This document shows, piece by piece, positions 23,210-36,500 of a DNA stretch of 64,000 nucleotides. The DNA comes from Trichostrongylus colubriformis. Lineage: Eukaryota; Nematoda; Chromadorea; Rhabditida; Trichostrongylidae. A program made the translations under genes and the position numbers. The DNA lies in the NCBI GenBank assembly GCA_963978905.1, contig OZ022256.1:54794001-54858000 (forward strand). The letters are read 5' to 3'. A model generated the notes under the pieces. That model was given only the letters and a program-made list of their open reading frames with translations, did not search any database and was not told the origin of the DNA. Numbering within the stretch: position 1 is the first letter of the stretch; each line of letters begins with the position of its first letter.

Positions 23210-25020
23210 GAAAACTAGAAGAATCGTCTACGAATTTGCACGATTCTAATTTCTCTTGAATTCACTTTTCTGGATACAATACTTGAACAGAAATACGAAA
23301 AAACGGAGAAATTTCCTTCGTTCCCAGGCAGGAATCAAAAAACTGGAAGAAGAGCATCTCTTCCGACTTCCCACCGAGAAATATTTGAACAGTCATCGGC
23401 AGACAGACGCACCTCATGCTCGCCCTCAGCGTTGATTACTTCGCACTCTGCGTCCCTGACCACTTTCCCGTCGGCTCGTTGCTCCTGGAGTTCCCTCGGA
23501 CGCCTAACCCTGTCGGAAGACGCTTTAAGGAGTCCTATTCAGCCGGATTTCGTTTGTGCAAGAACCTCTGTATGCGGCCTTTAACTAGCAAATACAACAT
23601 AAGTATATGAGAAGTATAAGGACATGAATTATCGTAAACTATTCATTTAATCACATGAAAAACCGTATGTGAAATTAAATCAGATCTACACTTGTAGCTG
23701 AAATTCGGTAAGGTCCAAAGCAGGAGATGGCATTCAATTTTATCCAAAACTGTAGCCTGAACTCAGCTACACTCGATATTCTGTTTTGTCAAAGAAATTG
23801 TTAGGTAGAGTTCCCTCTTTATTGTCTGATGTTCCCAACAGATCGTCCTTCTCGTAAACTCAGTCCACCACTAAGCCATTCTATTTCGGTAGATGTCACT
23901 ATAGGGAGAAGTTGAATACCGGCAGTGACACCTTCAATTATCTTGAAACTCGGTTAAATCTACAACTGTAGATGGTTTGGATCCTCGGTAGCATCGACGA
24001 ACCTCATCCCTTCATTTTCACAAACACTAAACCCATTCCAAGAGAAATTCAATAAAATCATTCCCCTATCAATCCACGTACTATCGCATCGTAACACTAT
24101 GAACTTGAGTGTTTACGGTGGCCGTGTGACCACAATGACGGCTGTGGAAGCGCGTGCATTCACCACGTGTTGGATAAAAATAGCGATCCGATAAAAACAT
24201 GCGTAGTGAGTTTGAAGAGTTCAAACTCACATGTTTTCTCTAATCCTCACTTTTGAGATGGAATCTTTGAAAAAAATGCTTTTGATCACTAAGATATCTG
24301 ATCACTAAGATATGCAAATAAACAGGAAGTGCAAAGCAAATTTCATTTTTAACAAGTATCTCTGAGGCTTTTATGGTTCATTGCGGTTTGGTAATCTGAT
24401 CATCACTAGACATTCAATAAAATAACCTTTCCCAGAGTCACCGTCATCTATGCAGTTTCACCAAACCTCTTTATTAATTTTTTTATTTTCTAGCCATTAA
24501 ATTGATCGTTGCACTAGCAGAAACTTATACATAGAGCATTCAGTTTAGTGCGCTACTTACACGATCGAATTATTCCTATCACTGATTACCATAAATTTTT
24601 TATGAATCTTCATTTTATGTAGGTGGCATTACTGCTACTGAATTACGGACAATATCGCGACATAAGTGAATTTACCGGGTCACGTCGGTTATGTCTTTAT
24701 CAGGTCCAATGCACTCAATAGGAATGCGTGGATTTATGAGAAACAGAGACTTCTCGATGAAATGCTCGCGTACTATGTACATGTGTCGATTTGCTCAAAA
24801 TTTACTTTAGCTAAAATTCAACAGCTGCAGTAAAGGACGTCTACTGCAGCATAGATCGATCTTAAGAGATCTAGACCTGAGCCTTGATTGCTACAAGCTG
24901 TGGTCAAACGCTCGCCCGGATTCGAAAATGACTAATGCCTTACCTTCACTGCTCTAATACCTCACACTATCGAAATCCGTGATCCTAGCATTCATGCAGT
25001 GAATACACCTAATACCATTA
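23210..25020. other. Intergenic with scattered ATCTACA...TGTAGAT motifs
   Basis: Apart from the short palindromic motifs near 23.7 and 23.96 kb, I see no supported gene, RNA or paired repeat. Confidence 0.4.
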
Positions 25021-25021
25021 G

Positions 25022-25126
25022 GATGCTGAGTTATGGGCAAACGCTTTGGTGTCGGACGGGACTCAAACCCGCACGCACTTCATCCTTACCGGGGATATGT
25101 GCTAGTCCATTACACTGCCGACACCC
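25022..25126 (-). repeat. Dispersed tRNA-bearing repeat, copy 3
   Basis: On the plus strand it opens with GGATGCTGAGTTATGGGCAA, the family end, followed by the inverted tRNA-like sequence. An inverted copy of the family end (CCCAAAACTCAGCATCC) lies at 25,293-25,309. The two ends therefore face each other about 290 bp apart. Confidence 0.65.
25049..25124 (-). pseudogene. tRNA-like sequence (anticodon position GGT)
   Basis: Read on the minus strand it folds as a cloverleaf: 7-bp acceptor GTGTCGG/CCGACAC, D stem GTGT/GCAC, 5-bp anticodon stem TATCC/GGATG, T stem GCGGG/CCCGT with loop TTTGAGT. A-box- and B-box-like Pol III signals are present. The loop is CCGGTAA, so position 33 is C where working tRNAs have U, and the variable arm has extra bases. 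The same C32-C33 occurs in the copy at 40,020. It is most likely a tRNA-derived repeat, not a working tRNA. Confidence 0.65.
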
Positions 25127-25254
25127 CTTTCATCTTAACCAGCTTCTGAATGGCATATATACCATAGCTTATCAGCACCCACACGTATAACGTGTTGAGC
25201 CGGTTGGCCGATATCGGCATCGAACCGTGAAGCTGAAAGCTTTAGTACTGATTT

Positions 25255-25374
25255 TGATATTTTTGATGTTTGATAGCTGCTGATAACTTTTGCCCAAAAC
25301 TCAGCATCCTACTAGTAACTTTCGCATCGCGGGCTGCGGTGATAATCAGCAGCTATCAAACATCAAAAATATCA
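25255..25374. repeat. 30-bp perfect inverted repeat of the same family
   Basis: TGATATTTTTGATGTTTGAT plus ten more bases at 25,255-25,284 is the exact reverse complement of 25,345-25,374. It is the tail block of the dispersed family (compare TCAAAAATATCA at 22.3 kb). The pair encloses the inverted ACTCAGCAT end, so this is a head-to-head pair of family members. Confidence 0.72.
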
Positions 25375-25375
25375 A

Positions 25376-28079
25376 CACCTAATACCGTTATATTTTTATG
25401 ATATACGGTAGGATTACTCTGATGTTGTGCATATGGGTTACGGCCAACACCACAGGAGCTAGAATTACCGATCCCTTCCCATTCATTCCTTTTTTTTTCT
25501 TTCAAGGATAATCGGACCCTTCCCACTTCTTTATTCTTTTTTTTCTGGAACTTCATCGGTTCCTTCCCATTCCTTTACTCAACCATTGCCTTCACCTACA
25601 TATCAATGACTTCAACAAATTCCGCATGACATATGTGATACAAATCACTCGTTGGAAGTCGTAGGAGTTCATGAACAAAAGAATGCTGTGACATTCCCGA
25701 TTTTTGATCGGAAAGAAGTTTTTTGTTCGTTTGCGTGTAACAGCTGCGTGGGGGTAATCGCAAATGTCAACGGAATCCGTCTTGTCGGCTTATCGAAATA
25801 TCACTAGAAAATTCAGGACAAGTGAACTCAAAGATTGTTGGTATAAACCTTCGAGACGTTCTATCTCACTACCGTAAACTACTTAACATTTCAACTGACG
25901 AAGCTCACACCCACACTGCACTTACATATATATTTTGTCATGATCCCATAGCCATGGCTGCGTTTGCTGTGCGACGAGCAGTTGCGAGAAAGGGGTGTCA
26001 TACTAACTGAGCCCTGAAGCGATTACGCCTAGAATAAGGCACAGAGCAACACCATCGCTTTAGGACCCATCCAGTATGGCGCAGAGTGAATGTCATCGAG
26101 TCGCACATCGGACGCTGCAACGCGACTTCTGTCCTAATGGCATACACCCCACACCTTGCTTGTTAGTCAAAAGGAGGCTAAGGACTCATGTCAGAATATA
26201 CGCTTTCCAAGTCACAACCTCACTGAACAGCGATTCTAAAAGTGTTGATGCCTTCGCCTAATCTTCACGACAACGTATAGGTGGATTGATGCAGAACAAT
26301 CCTTGAAGTCGAATCCGGTCTAGGCCAGTAAGATTGCCCATCACAGGATGAAAGATATGGTGAAATGGTCTGACAACTCCTTTTGAGGTCTAGAGTACGT
26401 CCTCGTTCACTGATTTTCCTGGAAGTCGTAGTACTCGAGGGGTGCCCGTTCTCATACCTCCAGCAAACCTATTTCGACGCTTGAGAAAAGCAGATCTCCC
26501 GCCATCTTACAATTATGAATTTCCTGCTGCATTTCAATGGGTCCTCCAGTGGCCTATCTCCCCACTTTCATGCAAGACTGACCGGTGAGGTATTTGCTGG
26601 ACACGGGGAAGAATGCACTTTTTTCGGGCTCTAAACAAACACCGCCGCTACTACCGTTGACGTGGCGTCGAGGCCACGTCACATGCGGTGGCGGTGAACT
26701 ATTGGCGCCAGGCTGCTAGGTGGTGATGATCCTGAACAAATAGGATCAGCTGATCACCCTTCATTTTACTCCCTACACATTCCACGCTACCCACACGCAC
26801 ATTCCTCACGCGGTCGACGGCAAACACCGCACCACCCAGTGATCGATGGTAAAATTAGCACCAGACATGACGAGGAAAGGTCTACGAAACGGCCAGACAG
26901 AATACGGGTCACACGACTGGTCACAGAGATTCTAAAGTGCAGGAAAAGTTTAGAAATGGGATACAGCGGGGTTTTATATCGATAGAAAACCTATAAACTT
27001 GTACCGACAGCAGACTTCCTTTAATTCTCGTCGTTGGCTGCAGATGCCCAAAGCAACAGGCAGATGGATTCAAGGCTGCTAGTCAGCTGATAAACCAATG
27101 GATTATGTTAGTGTGCTCAAACTTTATAAAATATATAAAATAAAATATAATATGATATAATAGACGAATTTGAGTATTAATTGAAATAATGTATTTTTGT
27201 GAGAACACTCAAGTATTCTAGTTGTATCGCATAGATTACACCGCAGATGACAGGAACTCTTGCAGCGATGTTCACGAAATTTTCAAAACGCTTGTCGATG
27301 CATGGTTTCGATCCAGGGATTGTGCCCAATGCTACCTACTTTGCACTGAATCTTTCAGAAGCCAATGATCATAATAATAATAGCAAAATTCTCGAATTGT
27401 TTTTCGAACAGAATGATTTTACTTTCACATAAAGGAAAGATTTTACATGCAGAAAATACAGAAACTCTATACTTAACTCCTTGTTACAAACTAGCCCCTT
27501 GTTACAACCCCCCCCCCCCCCTATATGTGAAACACTTTCTATTACTACTTTACTGTAGCTACTCCGTACTGAATCCTTCCACTGGTACATATATACTGAC
27601 TCTTGTACATCGGCGAAAATCTTTCCTGAATGTATCGAACAGACAACGGTGGGGATTCTACGTAAGGACAAAGGACTGTAGTAAAGGTGGAAATTCTTTT
27701 CGGTGCACGATTCCCATCATCTATCATTCCCGAACGCTCAAAATAGCAGTAGTACGAGCGCACGGGGATGGTCACATGGTACAACGTCGTCTGCTGAGTG
27801 TAAAAACAAGCTACTATTTACGTCACCACTTTAATGTGAACGTAGTATCAGTGGTTTCGACTGGAAAAAAAATGAAAAATATATCTATATCAATTGTACA
27901 ACACCCGATATCTATACAGTACAATATTTCATTATGCTTCATTTAGCCCTCTGATTACACTACGCTGCGAATGTTTTCAAGGATTTCAAGGAGTTGTGCT
28001 ATCTGAGGGTATCGTCGCCTACATAACACCAGGGAGCACCTTTACCGTTTCCCGTCAACTGCGTATTCACGGCTACAAA
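25376..28079. other. Intergenic with a 14-C tract
   Basis: No supported gene. The largest frame (193 codons, 27,365-27,946) is low complexity, crosses the C14 tract at 27,508-27,521 and has no exon signals. AT-rich DNA at 27,120-27,180. A possible decayed right end of the 9-bp-TSD superfamily lies near 26,120-26,158. Confidence 0.4.
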
Positions 28080-28481
28080 TTAAAGGCACCGGAAGGGGGT
28101 AATTTTTGGCCTACGGTACAACAATTGTAGTTCGGACGAATTGAGAGGTCTCCACTGCACAAACTCGCCAATTTGACGCCTTGGCATGATGCCGAGAGGA
28201 AATGTTTTTATTATAGAGATGTAGTTGGGAAGAAGCACTCCACTGCGCTGGGAGTAAGGTGCTAGTATAAGCGCTGGCCCGCGGCCCGTCTCCTACAGCG
28301 GACAACTCGGAAAGTCAATGTGTCGATGCGAATGTAATGCGAATACACACCACAGCGTCGCGCTTTTGAATCCGGGTTTTTTTTTTCGCCGATTATCGCT
28401 TCTAACCTTGAGTGTTCGTTACAAAATGCTCATTTCTTTGCATATTCCTCTTGTTTCGGACTCCTTCCGGTTTCTTTAAGA
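28080..28481. repeat. TIR element, CTTAAAGACACCGG family, intact copy
   Basis: About 402 bp from TTAAAGGCACCGGAAGGGGG to CTCCTTCCGGTTTCTTTAA, whose reverse complement matches the left end. It is the uninterrupted reference for the copy at 14,005. It has no coding capacity. Confidence 0.75.
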
Positions 28482-28761
28482 CCATGAGCACTAAAACGTA
28501 AAAAAAGACCATAAGCTCTAGAAACGTAAAAAATTATCATTCGGCCCCTAGCCAATCATGACCTTATTTTCACAGGTTCGCAATCCGATAAATATTAAAA
28601 ACCTGTTTTATGGCCTCCGTCTCGTATTTGTTATCGTTGAAAGGCGATAAAACTGTGGCAAAGTTTATCAGTTGTCATACAACAGTAGCATCATGTGGCT
28701 GATGACAAAGTCGCTTCAGACATGCGTTGAATGAATTGATGTTTCTTGTCAGTAAAGTGTC

Positions 28762-28887
28762 ATGGGTTCAAAGAGAAGGCTTCGTCAACAGCGGCTTGAT
28801 TGCCGCCTTTCTTCTTTACAGCGCTTCGCTAAGCAAGAAGAGGTTTTTTCGAAATTAATCGAATTTCAAAAAGATGAAATCTTGTGA
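28762..28887 (+). CDS. Possible short exon, unassigned
   Basis: An ATG follows an acceptor-like TTTCTTGTCAG by nine bases and opens 41 codons of basic, Gln-rich, helix-prone sequence (MGSKRRLRQQRLDCRLSSLQ...), ending at TGA 28,885-28,887; an internal GAG|GTTTTT could be a donor. I cannot link it to another exon and do not recognise it. Confidence 0.2.
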   Translation: MGSKRRLRQQRLDCRLSSLQRFAKQEEVFSKLIEFQKDEIL

Positions 28888-29875
28888 TACTTTTGGAATT
28901 TTTTTCGCATCTTAGCGAGAGAGCTTGTCCCTGCAAAGGGTAAACGTTCACGGCCGACTCATTAATAACACGAAGTAGATTGTAGCCTTGTAATTTTCAA
29001 ATTTGAAGGATTTCCTCGCTTTAGAAACCTTGCCCTTGCAGTTGAAAACAGAGAACATTCTGAGCTGCTTGCTTACTGCTCTGGGGATGACCCCTCCTGT
29101 CATTATTTTAGGGGAAAGGCCCTTTGAGAGGTAAGCGATCGAACAATAAAACCTCTCAAAATTCTTTTTTTTGTGATGAATACTCTACGAACATACTTTA
29201 AACAGAGTGGGATCTTAAATGTAAGGGGTACAGCTTATTCAGACTTTTTTTCCTTGAGCATCTTTGCTATTTCTAAGCGTATGGCTTCGCACTTTTGTGC
29301 TTATCGTGGTCGCTCTCGAAACAGGTAGACCCCGGGGAATCTGCACCGTCTGGCGATTTTTGAACCCCTCTGCAAGGACAACGATGTAGCGCAACCGAAA
29401 CGGGAACGCTACCGGAATTCTTTGCGCAGCAACAAAAAAAGCCACCTCTGACTCATCGATGGCGCGATAATCGTGCGGTTACCACACCTCTGTACTAGAG
29501 CTTACCAGAAGTTTGGTGGTCATCTGCTGTGAATAACAATAGCTAGAATACTTCAAAACATTTAGTGCAAGCACTGATATTTAGTATCAGGTGATAACAA
29601 TCACTTGAAATATGACCTGTTTGATAGAAAGAAAAACAATTTTTTGCTGATTTATTGCCTTGACCAATTCTCAGTTTGGTAAGCTAGGCAATGCCACTTT
29701 CAAAAAAATTCAAAATTTGTCAGCCCAAAGTCATTTTTCTTGGGTTTGGTTGGTCCCTGCACTTTTGGTGTCTGATCCGAAATGCTTGAAAACAGACGTA
29801 AAAGCGAGGTACAGCGTTGAGTCGAGGAAATCGGTTAACAGTAACTGAGGGCGCCAGTGGTCTACCTAGTGCCCC

Positions 29876-30001
29876 ATGCACGCCAGGGGTGTACCGAGTG
29901 CCCCATACCCTAAAGCATTCTCCATGGTGGATGACTCCTTCGATGCCGACGCAATCGAGCGCGGCAACGCGGCGCAGAAGAGAAAATTTTCAAAGAGATA
30001 A
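29876..30001 (+). CDS. Possible short coding segment, unassigned
   Basis: Forty-one codons from ATG with worm-like codon choice and a mixed, protein-like composition (...PKAFSMVDDSFDADAIERGN...KRKFSKR), stop TAA at 29,999-30,001. An acceptor-like CTACCTAG lies just upstream. The following TTGCAG at about 30,051-30,056 opens another stretch readable in all three frames, so no gene model is possible. Function unknown. Confidence 0.22.
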   Translation: MHARGVPSAPYPKAFSMVDDSFDADAIERGNAAQKRKFSKR

Positions 30002-30942
30002 ATAAAAAAGTTAACAAAAACTAAAAACTGATTAATTTTCGATTGGCTACTTGCAGAAAGCATCAAACACGACGGTGCTCTCAAAATGGGCCTTACAATA
30101 TTCGTTCCCTCTGGGAGGCAACTACCTACCCGCTCCACGAAGACAAAGGTACCTACGGTTTATTTCAAACCGGTACCTACAGTTTACTTCAAACCGATAG
30201 TACCTTGCTTAAAATATTTATGGTACACCTCATCAAATATATACCGAATGATACTTATTAATAATACACCCTTTCACGCTGATAGTGCCTCCGACAGAGC
30301 CAAAAATTCAGCTGCTGCCTCCAAGCCAATACGCTCACCACTTCTCCACACAAACCATCATAGCAGTACCCATGCCACCTAATCTCTTAGTTGGCTTTCC
30401 AGTGCAAGTGGAGCTGACACAGTAGATTGATACATGTCTTTTAGGTCCAGAAAGATACACAGGAAAATAAACTTGCTTTGCAATCCAGCAAGTACGTATA
30501 ATATATGTATGTCCCACAGAAAATCATTGTGTTTTAAAGTGTAAATCTGTTATGTGCCGCATCCAGAAGGGAATTGATTGACTTGGAATTTTCAAACAGT
30601 TGAGGTTCCTCTATGAACACAAAAAAGTCCTTTTCACCATCGTTCCTTTTAGAAAATACCAAAATACCTCAGACTTCCGGAAGCCTATCTTTTCTGAGGG
30701 ATCCATACTGGGAAAGCTTTCCAAAAGGCTTTTGTACCCCCATAACTGCTGAACACCGTGAACTGAAATCTGGTTTCGATATATATCAGAAATTTATAAG
30801 TCTACAGTGTCTGCTCCGTGTTATTAATGAGTCGACTGTGAATGGTTATCCCTTTATACTGATAAAAGTGTTTTATACTGATTTTACCGTCAGCAATAAG
30901 TAAACCAAAGTTTACGACGGTAGCATTTTCTTATCGCTCAGT

Positions 30943-31170
30943 TGACCCAGTGCAACATTTCCCACGTCCACCTGACACCCACATAAAACCACGTGCTGCT
31001 CTCAGGGTACACCTCGTGGCACGTCATCCTGTCAGTGTTTATCAATCGGCTCTATCGGTCGCATCACTGGCAGACAGACCAGAGCAAATATTCATGAAAC
31101 CACTGAAAAAAGTCCGACATCTTTCGAGTGGCTTCAAGAAAAAAAGGTGGCTGGAACGAAGTGCAAAGGG
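30943..31170 (+). CDS. Possible internal exon, unassigned
   Basis: Between a CGCTCAG acceptor-like site and AAAGG|GTACGT there is an open frame of about 75 codons with balanced composition (HFPRPPDTHIKPRAALRVHL ... SSGFKKKRWLERSAK). It ends in a Lys/Arg-rich patch. No partner exons could be joined in phase. Confidence 0.28.
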
Positions 31171-33467
31171 TACGTTTAGGAAAAGTAAATAGGGTGAAGG
31201 TAAATAAATAGGGTAAGTGGAAACCGATCAGTGTAATTCATGGATTGCGCTATGCCTTCTATTTCCATTCCAGTGGCATTAAGTGCCTATAATGTAGGGC
31301 ACATTCCGGAAAAGTAAACTGGGTAAAGGTAAATAAATAGCAAGTGGATTGATCGATAATTCGTGGAACGCGCCATGCCTTCGATTTCCATCCCAGCGCT
31401 TATATGTAAGAGTATTAATGAGCATCTCTCTGAATGATTTTGTTATTTCTTATGATGTAACATGATGTCATAGGATTTTATTCCCTGATATATACCTGAA
31501 ATCAGGCAAATAACTGGCGGGGTTCTGAAAAAATTAAGGAAATTTGGGGAGGACTCAATGTTTGGACCATGCTAGCGGTAAACGATGGTCTAATGCTACC
31601 TATAAGATGCCACATTCTGGAAAATTTATAGCTTGAAAAGTGGTAAATTTCATTTATTACTTTAGATTGATATTTTTTGAAAAGGATGCAGCAGGTACAT
31701 ACTAGCACTTTGCAGAGCGTTCATCTCGTACAACTGAAATTGACTAAAGAATCGCGAAGAATGAACCGCAATTGACAATTTCGGTTTGCTTAAGACACCC
31801 CCTGCCAGGGAACACCCAGATATCGACGAAAATGATCGCTTTAGTACGATCCCCCCCACCTCAACGAGGACCCAAATACGACTACCCCCTTTCAACAGCT
31901 ACGTAAACTCTAAAGTATGTATCAGTAACTATTACCAACTGCACAGTATTACTAAGTATTTTATAACTCTAAGGCTACTGGGCTCAAAAACCATTCCGCA
32001 CTCTTTTGTAAAACTTTTAAGTCTTTTGATGATAAATTTTGGAGCCTCACATTGTTCTTCACACATGTAGGGAAGACACATTCTTCTCGGTACCAATCCA
32101 GCCTGAGGCCATTGGTGAACCCTGCAATTACGAAATACCCCGTCCCAGCCATCAAATGCGACTCCCCTACCGAAGAATCCTCGACTCAGGGTGTACCCTG
32201 CCCCCTGCTTCAATGAGGTTGTAGCGGTACAAATGCCAAAAGTAAAATCGGTGAAACGAAGCGTGGCGTTTCCTATACGATTCAACGTGCCAGTAGCAGC
32301 TGTTTATGTCCGTAATAAAGTGCACGATAATGGTCGAAAAAAGGCTCTGCGAACTATGGAGCGCTGTTCTCTCACTAAAAACGTCACAGATGTACTGCAC
32401 TAAAGATTGGAGGGTCAGTGGGCAGTATATGGCTGGGCGGCAAGTTGATGTCGTGATTTCATTTGGAAGGATCTCTGGTGGTGTAGCGATAATTTCGATA
32501 GATCTCTCTATCTTCTCGTATACTTTTCGTGGGAAAGGTTTTACCCTGACTCTTTCAATTCTCAAACTTGCTACCGGACAAACCGCCAGGACACAGAGAA
32601 TACGGTGACTTCAAGTATCCTCTATCGTAAGTGGCGTTTTGTCCCATAAGTCCTTTAAAACATGAGCTGTTGATCTGATCCTTCGAAGAAAACCTAAGCT
32701 GGCCGAAACGGACGCTAAGGAATTCAGAACATGAGCAGCACGTCTTCCAAAGAGACAGCCAAGTGCAAGTAACTGTATGAAATGGACACCGGAAAATGGC
32801 TAAAAAAAATTTTTCCTCCTTTTTTTTAAAAAGGTTCGAAGACCTTCCGTGGATCGCTGCTCCTTTGTGGTCCGAACGACAATCACTCATTCCAGAGATA
32901 TCCACGCTGTGGTTCCCTGTTTTTCCCTAGATACCATGCAATTACTAGTGCAGTTGTCCGCGCCAGTCTGCAGTTGCAGTTAGTAAATAACTGCCTATTC
33001 TCCAGTGGTTGATCTGGCGGCTAGGGCCTCGACAGCGCTCATTCATTTCCCGAGCTAAATTGGCAGCCAGCGAGCTAATATTGAAATATGGCGGTGACGT
33101 AGGGATGACCCACAATCAAGAATAATGGTTGCAGCCGACTCGTTCAACTCCGGAGATGACTCAGAGCAGAGGAATTCCATTGTCAAAATCGTACTGAAAG
33201 CGAGTGTGGTTTCCGTTTGTACCGGTAACCATTTGAATATTCAATGGCCGCTAGAGGAAAACTTCAACTTTCGAAAATCGTAATATTGATTCAATCACGA
33301 CTCTTGTGGATTTGTTATGCAAATCAAGGCACTGTCCGCTGCATTTCTCGAATGTGTCAGCAGGAGCTGCCATCATATAATGAGACACGCTCTTTCAATA
33401 AAATGATCATTATTGATTATTGATTATCAATTAGAAATAAATGGCCAAAACAAAATTATCCGAAATA
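31171..33467. other. Intergenic, overlapping open frames of doubtful meaning
   Basis: Open frames of 100-132 codons overlap on both strands at 31.9-32.9 kb. None has clear exon borders or a recognised domain, and they mostly shadow one another. I leave them uncalled. Confidence 0.35.
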
Positions 33468-33527
33468 CCCAATTTCCTAAGGGAAGTTCACTGGAAACCC
33501 AATTTTTTAAAGGAAGTTCACTGGAAA
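33468..33527. repeat. 30-bp direct repeat, two copies
   Basis: CCCAATTTCCTAAGGGAAGT and CCCAATTTTTTAAAGGAAGT, each continuing TCACTGGAAA, stand in tandem. Confidence 0.8.
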
Positions 33528-36500
33528 TGTAGGCTATAATAGAAGGGCAAAGGTTTATAGAGGTCCGAAATCCTTCTCATGAGCAAAAGTTGAACTTTCG
33601 AAAATCTTTTTTCTCAGTAAGTGAAGTTGTCTTCTGTAGTTAGTACGAAAACCCAGAATCTAAAAAAATCGAAAATTAGTGGGCAGTGGGATCAGAGGGA
33701 TAGTACGTAGCGTTCCATAACAAAAATCATATCCACATCCTGCATATGCATATTGAGTGGAATGAGTAACATTCACCAGTCCGTAACTTAGAAATGGCTG
33801 AATGTCACCAAAATACCACCCTATCCTAGATGATCACGAAAATTTGTTTGAAATCGATACCTGAATTGTTGCTAAAAAAAATCGCGTTTGATCGATATCT
33901 CACAATTTTGTTGGGATTTCGAGTAACAGATACAACTGAATGTGGAGAAGAGTGAAATATGAAAAAGATGACGAAAGAAAAATAGGCGGAAAAGAGCGAA
34001 ACGACAGAATATGAAAGCAATTTTTCATATTATAAGCATTTCAAAACCAAATCAACTGAAATTATGGGAAATTCTATTAGCTTCAAAAACTGAAGTTGAG
34101 AATTACAAGCACTCTCGAAATAAGGCAAACATGACCGAAAAAATGACCAAGCACCAAGAGCAGTCATCCTTGCGAGCGATGGAGGACAAGTTTTTTGAAG
34201 ATGTCATTAGTTCTGGGCTGTTTGCGAAAATTTCTGTAATCATTCATTTGGCAGTTTCCATGTTGAGCCCCTTTTCCGGCTGATTCAGTGAATCAAAGAT
34301 AACATCAGGCATATGAAGGAGATTTTCTTCGGAAAACACTACCGCTTTGATCATAACAAAAACCAATCAGTTGTGCGACAATTACTTGACTTCGTTTTTT
34401 CCTCCTTTCTACATGCATATACAAAGTGAAGTATTCGTGGGCAATCTTCTGAAATTTGTGAGGCTGAACATGGTTTTATACACGGTTGAAGTAATGTTGA
34501 TGGAAAATTTCAAAAACTGATTTTTTATAAATATTTGAGTTTAAAAAAATGCCGAGCCAAGCTTTCCGAGATTTCATGAGATCCCCACACTCCCAGAAGT
34601 CCTGTGCCGATTTCTGCCAACATCTGTGCAGGAGGCATACCAGCGAAACTGGTCGTTGCACTTTGTAAATTCACATTTCTCAACAGCATTGCAGCATTGC
34701 AAACATCTGCACTGCATATGTTTATATGTTTATGTGTTCAACTTCATTTTGAACTAACCATGCCATGGTTGTGTTCAGCCCGGTCGATAGCAGGTGGCCG
34801 ATCAGCTGATACCCCCCCCCCCCCATGTGTTTCATATTAAATGGCTGAGTTCACAGTCATTACATGTGTGTATGCATCAAAAATCGCTATCAGGCAAAAG
34901 ATAGTGGCCAGATAATTGTTGTCAACCGCAGATTTTCAATACAATGAATTATCTTTTGAATAGATTACAGAACGTTCTTCCGTCGATTATCTATCAGTTA
35001 ATTAGGGGCTGCTTCGTGGGATATTCTTGACATATAGACGTTGAACTGGAGAGGTATGAAAATGCGAAAAAAAATTGTGACCGCACGGATTGCTATGGGA
35101 TAATGAACTAGTTTCGGTAAGCTTTCAGACTAAACTTGTAGAATTCACTTAAGTTTGATCCAGTCATGGCCCCAAGACAGTGAATATATCCTTCACACCG
35201 GTTTTATTTCACTATGGTTCAAGAAATTTCTAACTAAATCTCAAGTTTGAATAGCACATATTTAGTCTAAGGATGAGCAAGTCTGAGCGTATCTCATAAC
35301 AATTTTATGATACTTTACTTCCTCGAACGTTGGACCTAAATATTTCGAACCAAAAGGGTTTTCGGCGCCATATGACGGGGGATAGCATCATGGAATAGGG
35401 TTGATCTAGCCTGGGATGAGCAAAAGACTTGTCACATGATGCGAAAACCTTTTTTGTATAATAAGGAAATTGGTCCGCCTCTCGCAAAGTTTCTCCCTAT
35501 GTTTGGCTAAAAGACCCCCCCCCCCGAGCAGCTGATTCCCGGATTTCTTTTCAAATTTCCTGATTAGGAGCAGCTTCTAGCGCATAATTCAAAGCGACCA
35601 TATCTGTGAGGCTTGGGAGCACATGTGGACATGTGGGTACCTACTCAAGCGCTCGGAAAATCAGATCGGCATTTAAATAGCCATAAAGGACCAAATGGAT
35701 AGAAATAAAGGAAAAGAACTCGGCTTCACAGACGACCCGATAAATTTTTTAATAAAAACACTGATCAGCCTAAAAGACAGCTAGGTGTGCGTCCACACAT
35801 CAGAGATTCCTATTGACGTCTAAAAATAGTAGCAATATCAAGCTAGCCCCTTTTTCCTTGCGAATTCTGTGGAAGTGCTTGAATCTTATTAAATGCATTT
35901 CTGGAATTTCCCATATCCAGTTTAATGGATTTAGGAGCCAAACCCTTGCACTTTTTGTAGACGAATGAGGAAGACGACCAAGCGACACCTTTTTTTGCGT
36001 TTTTTTTTTGTTAGTTCGAAGGCTTTTATTTTTTATTTGTTCTTTGAAAAAGGCAGAATTTTATGATTGTGATGAACATTATTGTGGCAATAGGATTGAT
36101 TTCTTGTCTTTTTAGGTAGTCAGGTGCTCTGAATATCAGTCGACATAGTAATGTTAGTCCCCGATATCCCTCGAAAATCCTGTGCCAGAGTAGGTGGAGG
36201 GTTTCGGCGGAATTATCGTCTGCAGAATTCTTTCGCAAGAAAGTCATTATACTGCAGCCGAACGAAACAGATCGCAGTAGCCGTCGCTAAAAAAGGGATC
36301 GCAGTAGGCCATTTATTCGGCCTTAAAGGTTATTACGACCGATGCCATATGAGGTGAGCTTTGTCGACCATCCCCTGGAGTTTTTTCGGTGAACTGAAAT
36401 CTACAAATAATTTATAAATCCCAAGGAAAGCCGACAAATCCCCGAGCCCTCGAGCAGGATCAAGCATGGGACCTCGAAGGGAATCGTATTATGGGTTGGG

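Noticed and set aside
27365..27946. 193-codon plus-strand open frame
   Set aside because: Crosses a C14 tract, is rich in Tyr/Ser/Ile from AT-rich DNA, and shows no motif or splice border.
32167..32565. 132-codon minus-strand frame opposite a plus-strand frame of 100 codons
   Set aside because: Both strands look equally protein-like and neither has exon borders, so there is no basis to choose.
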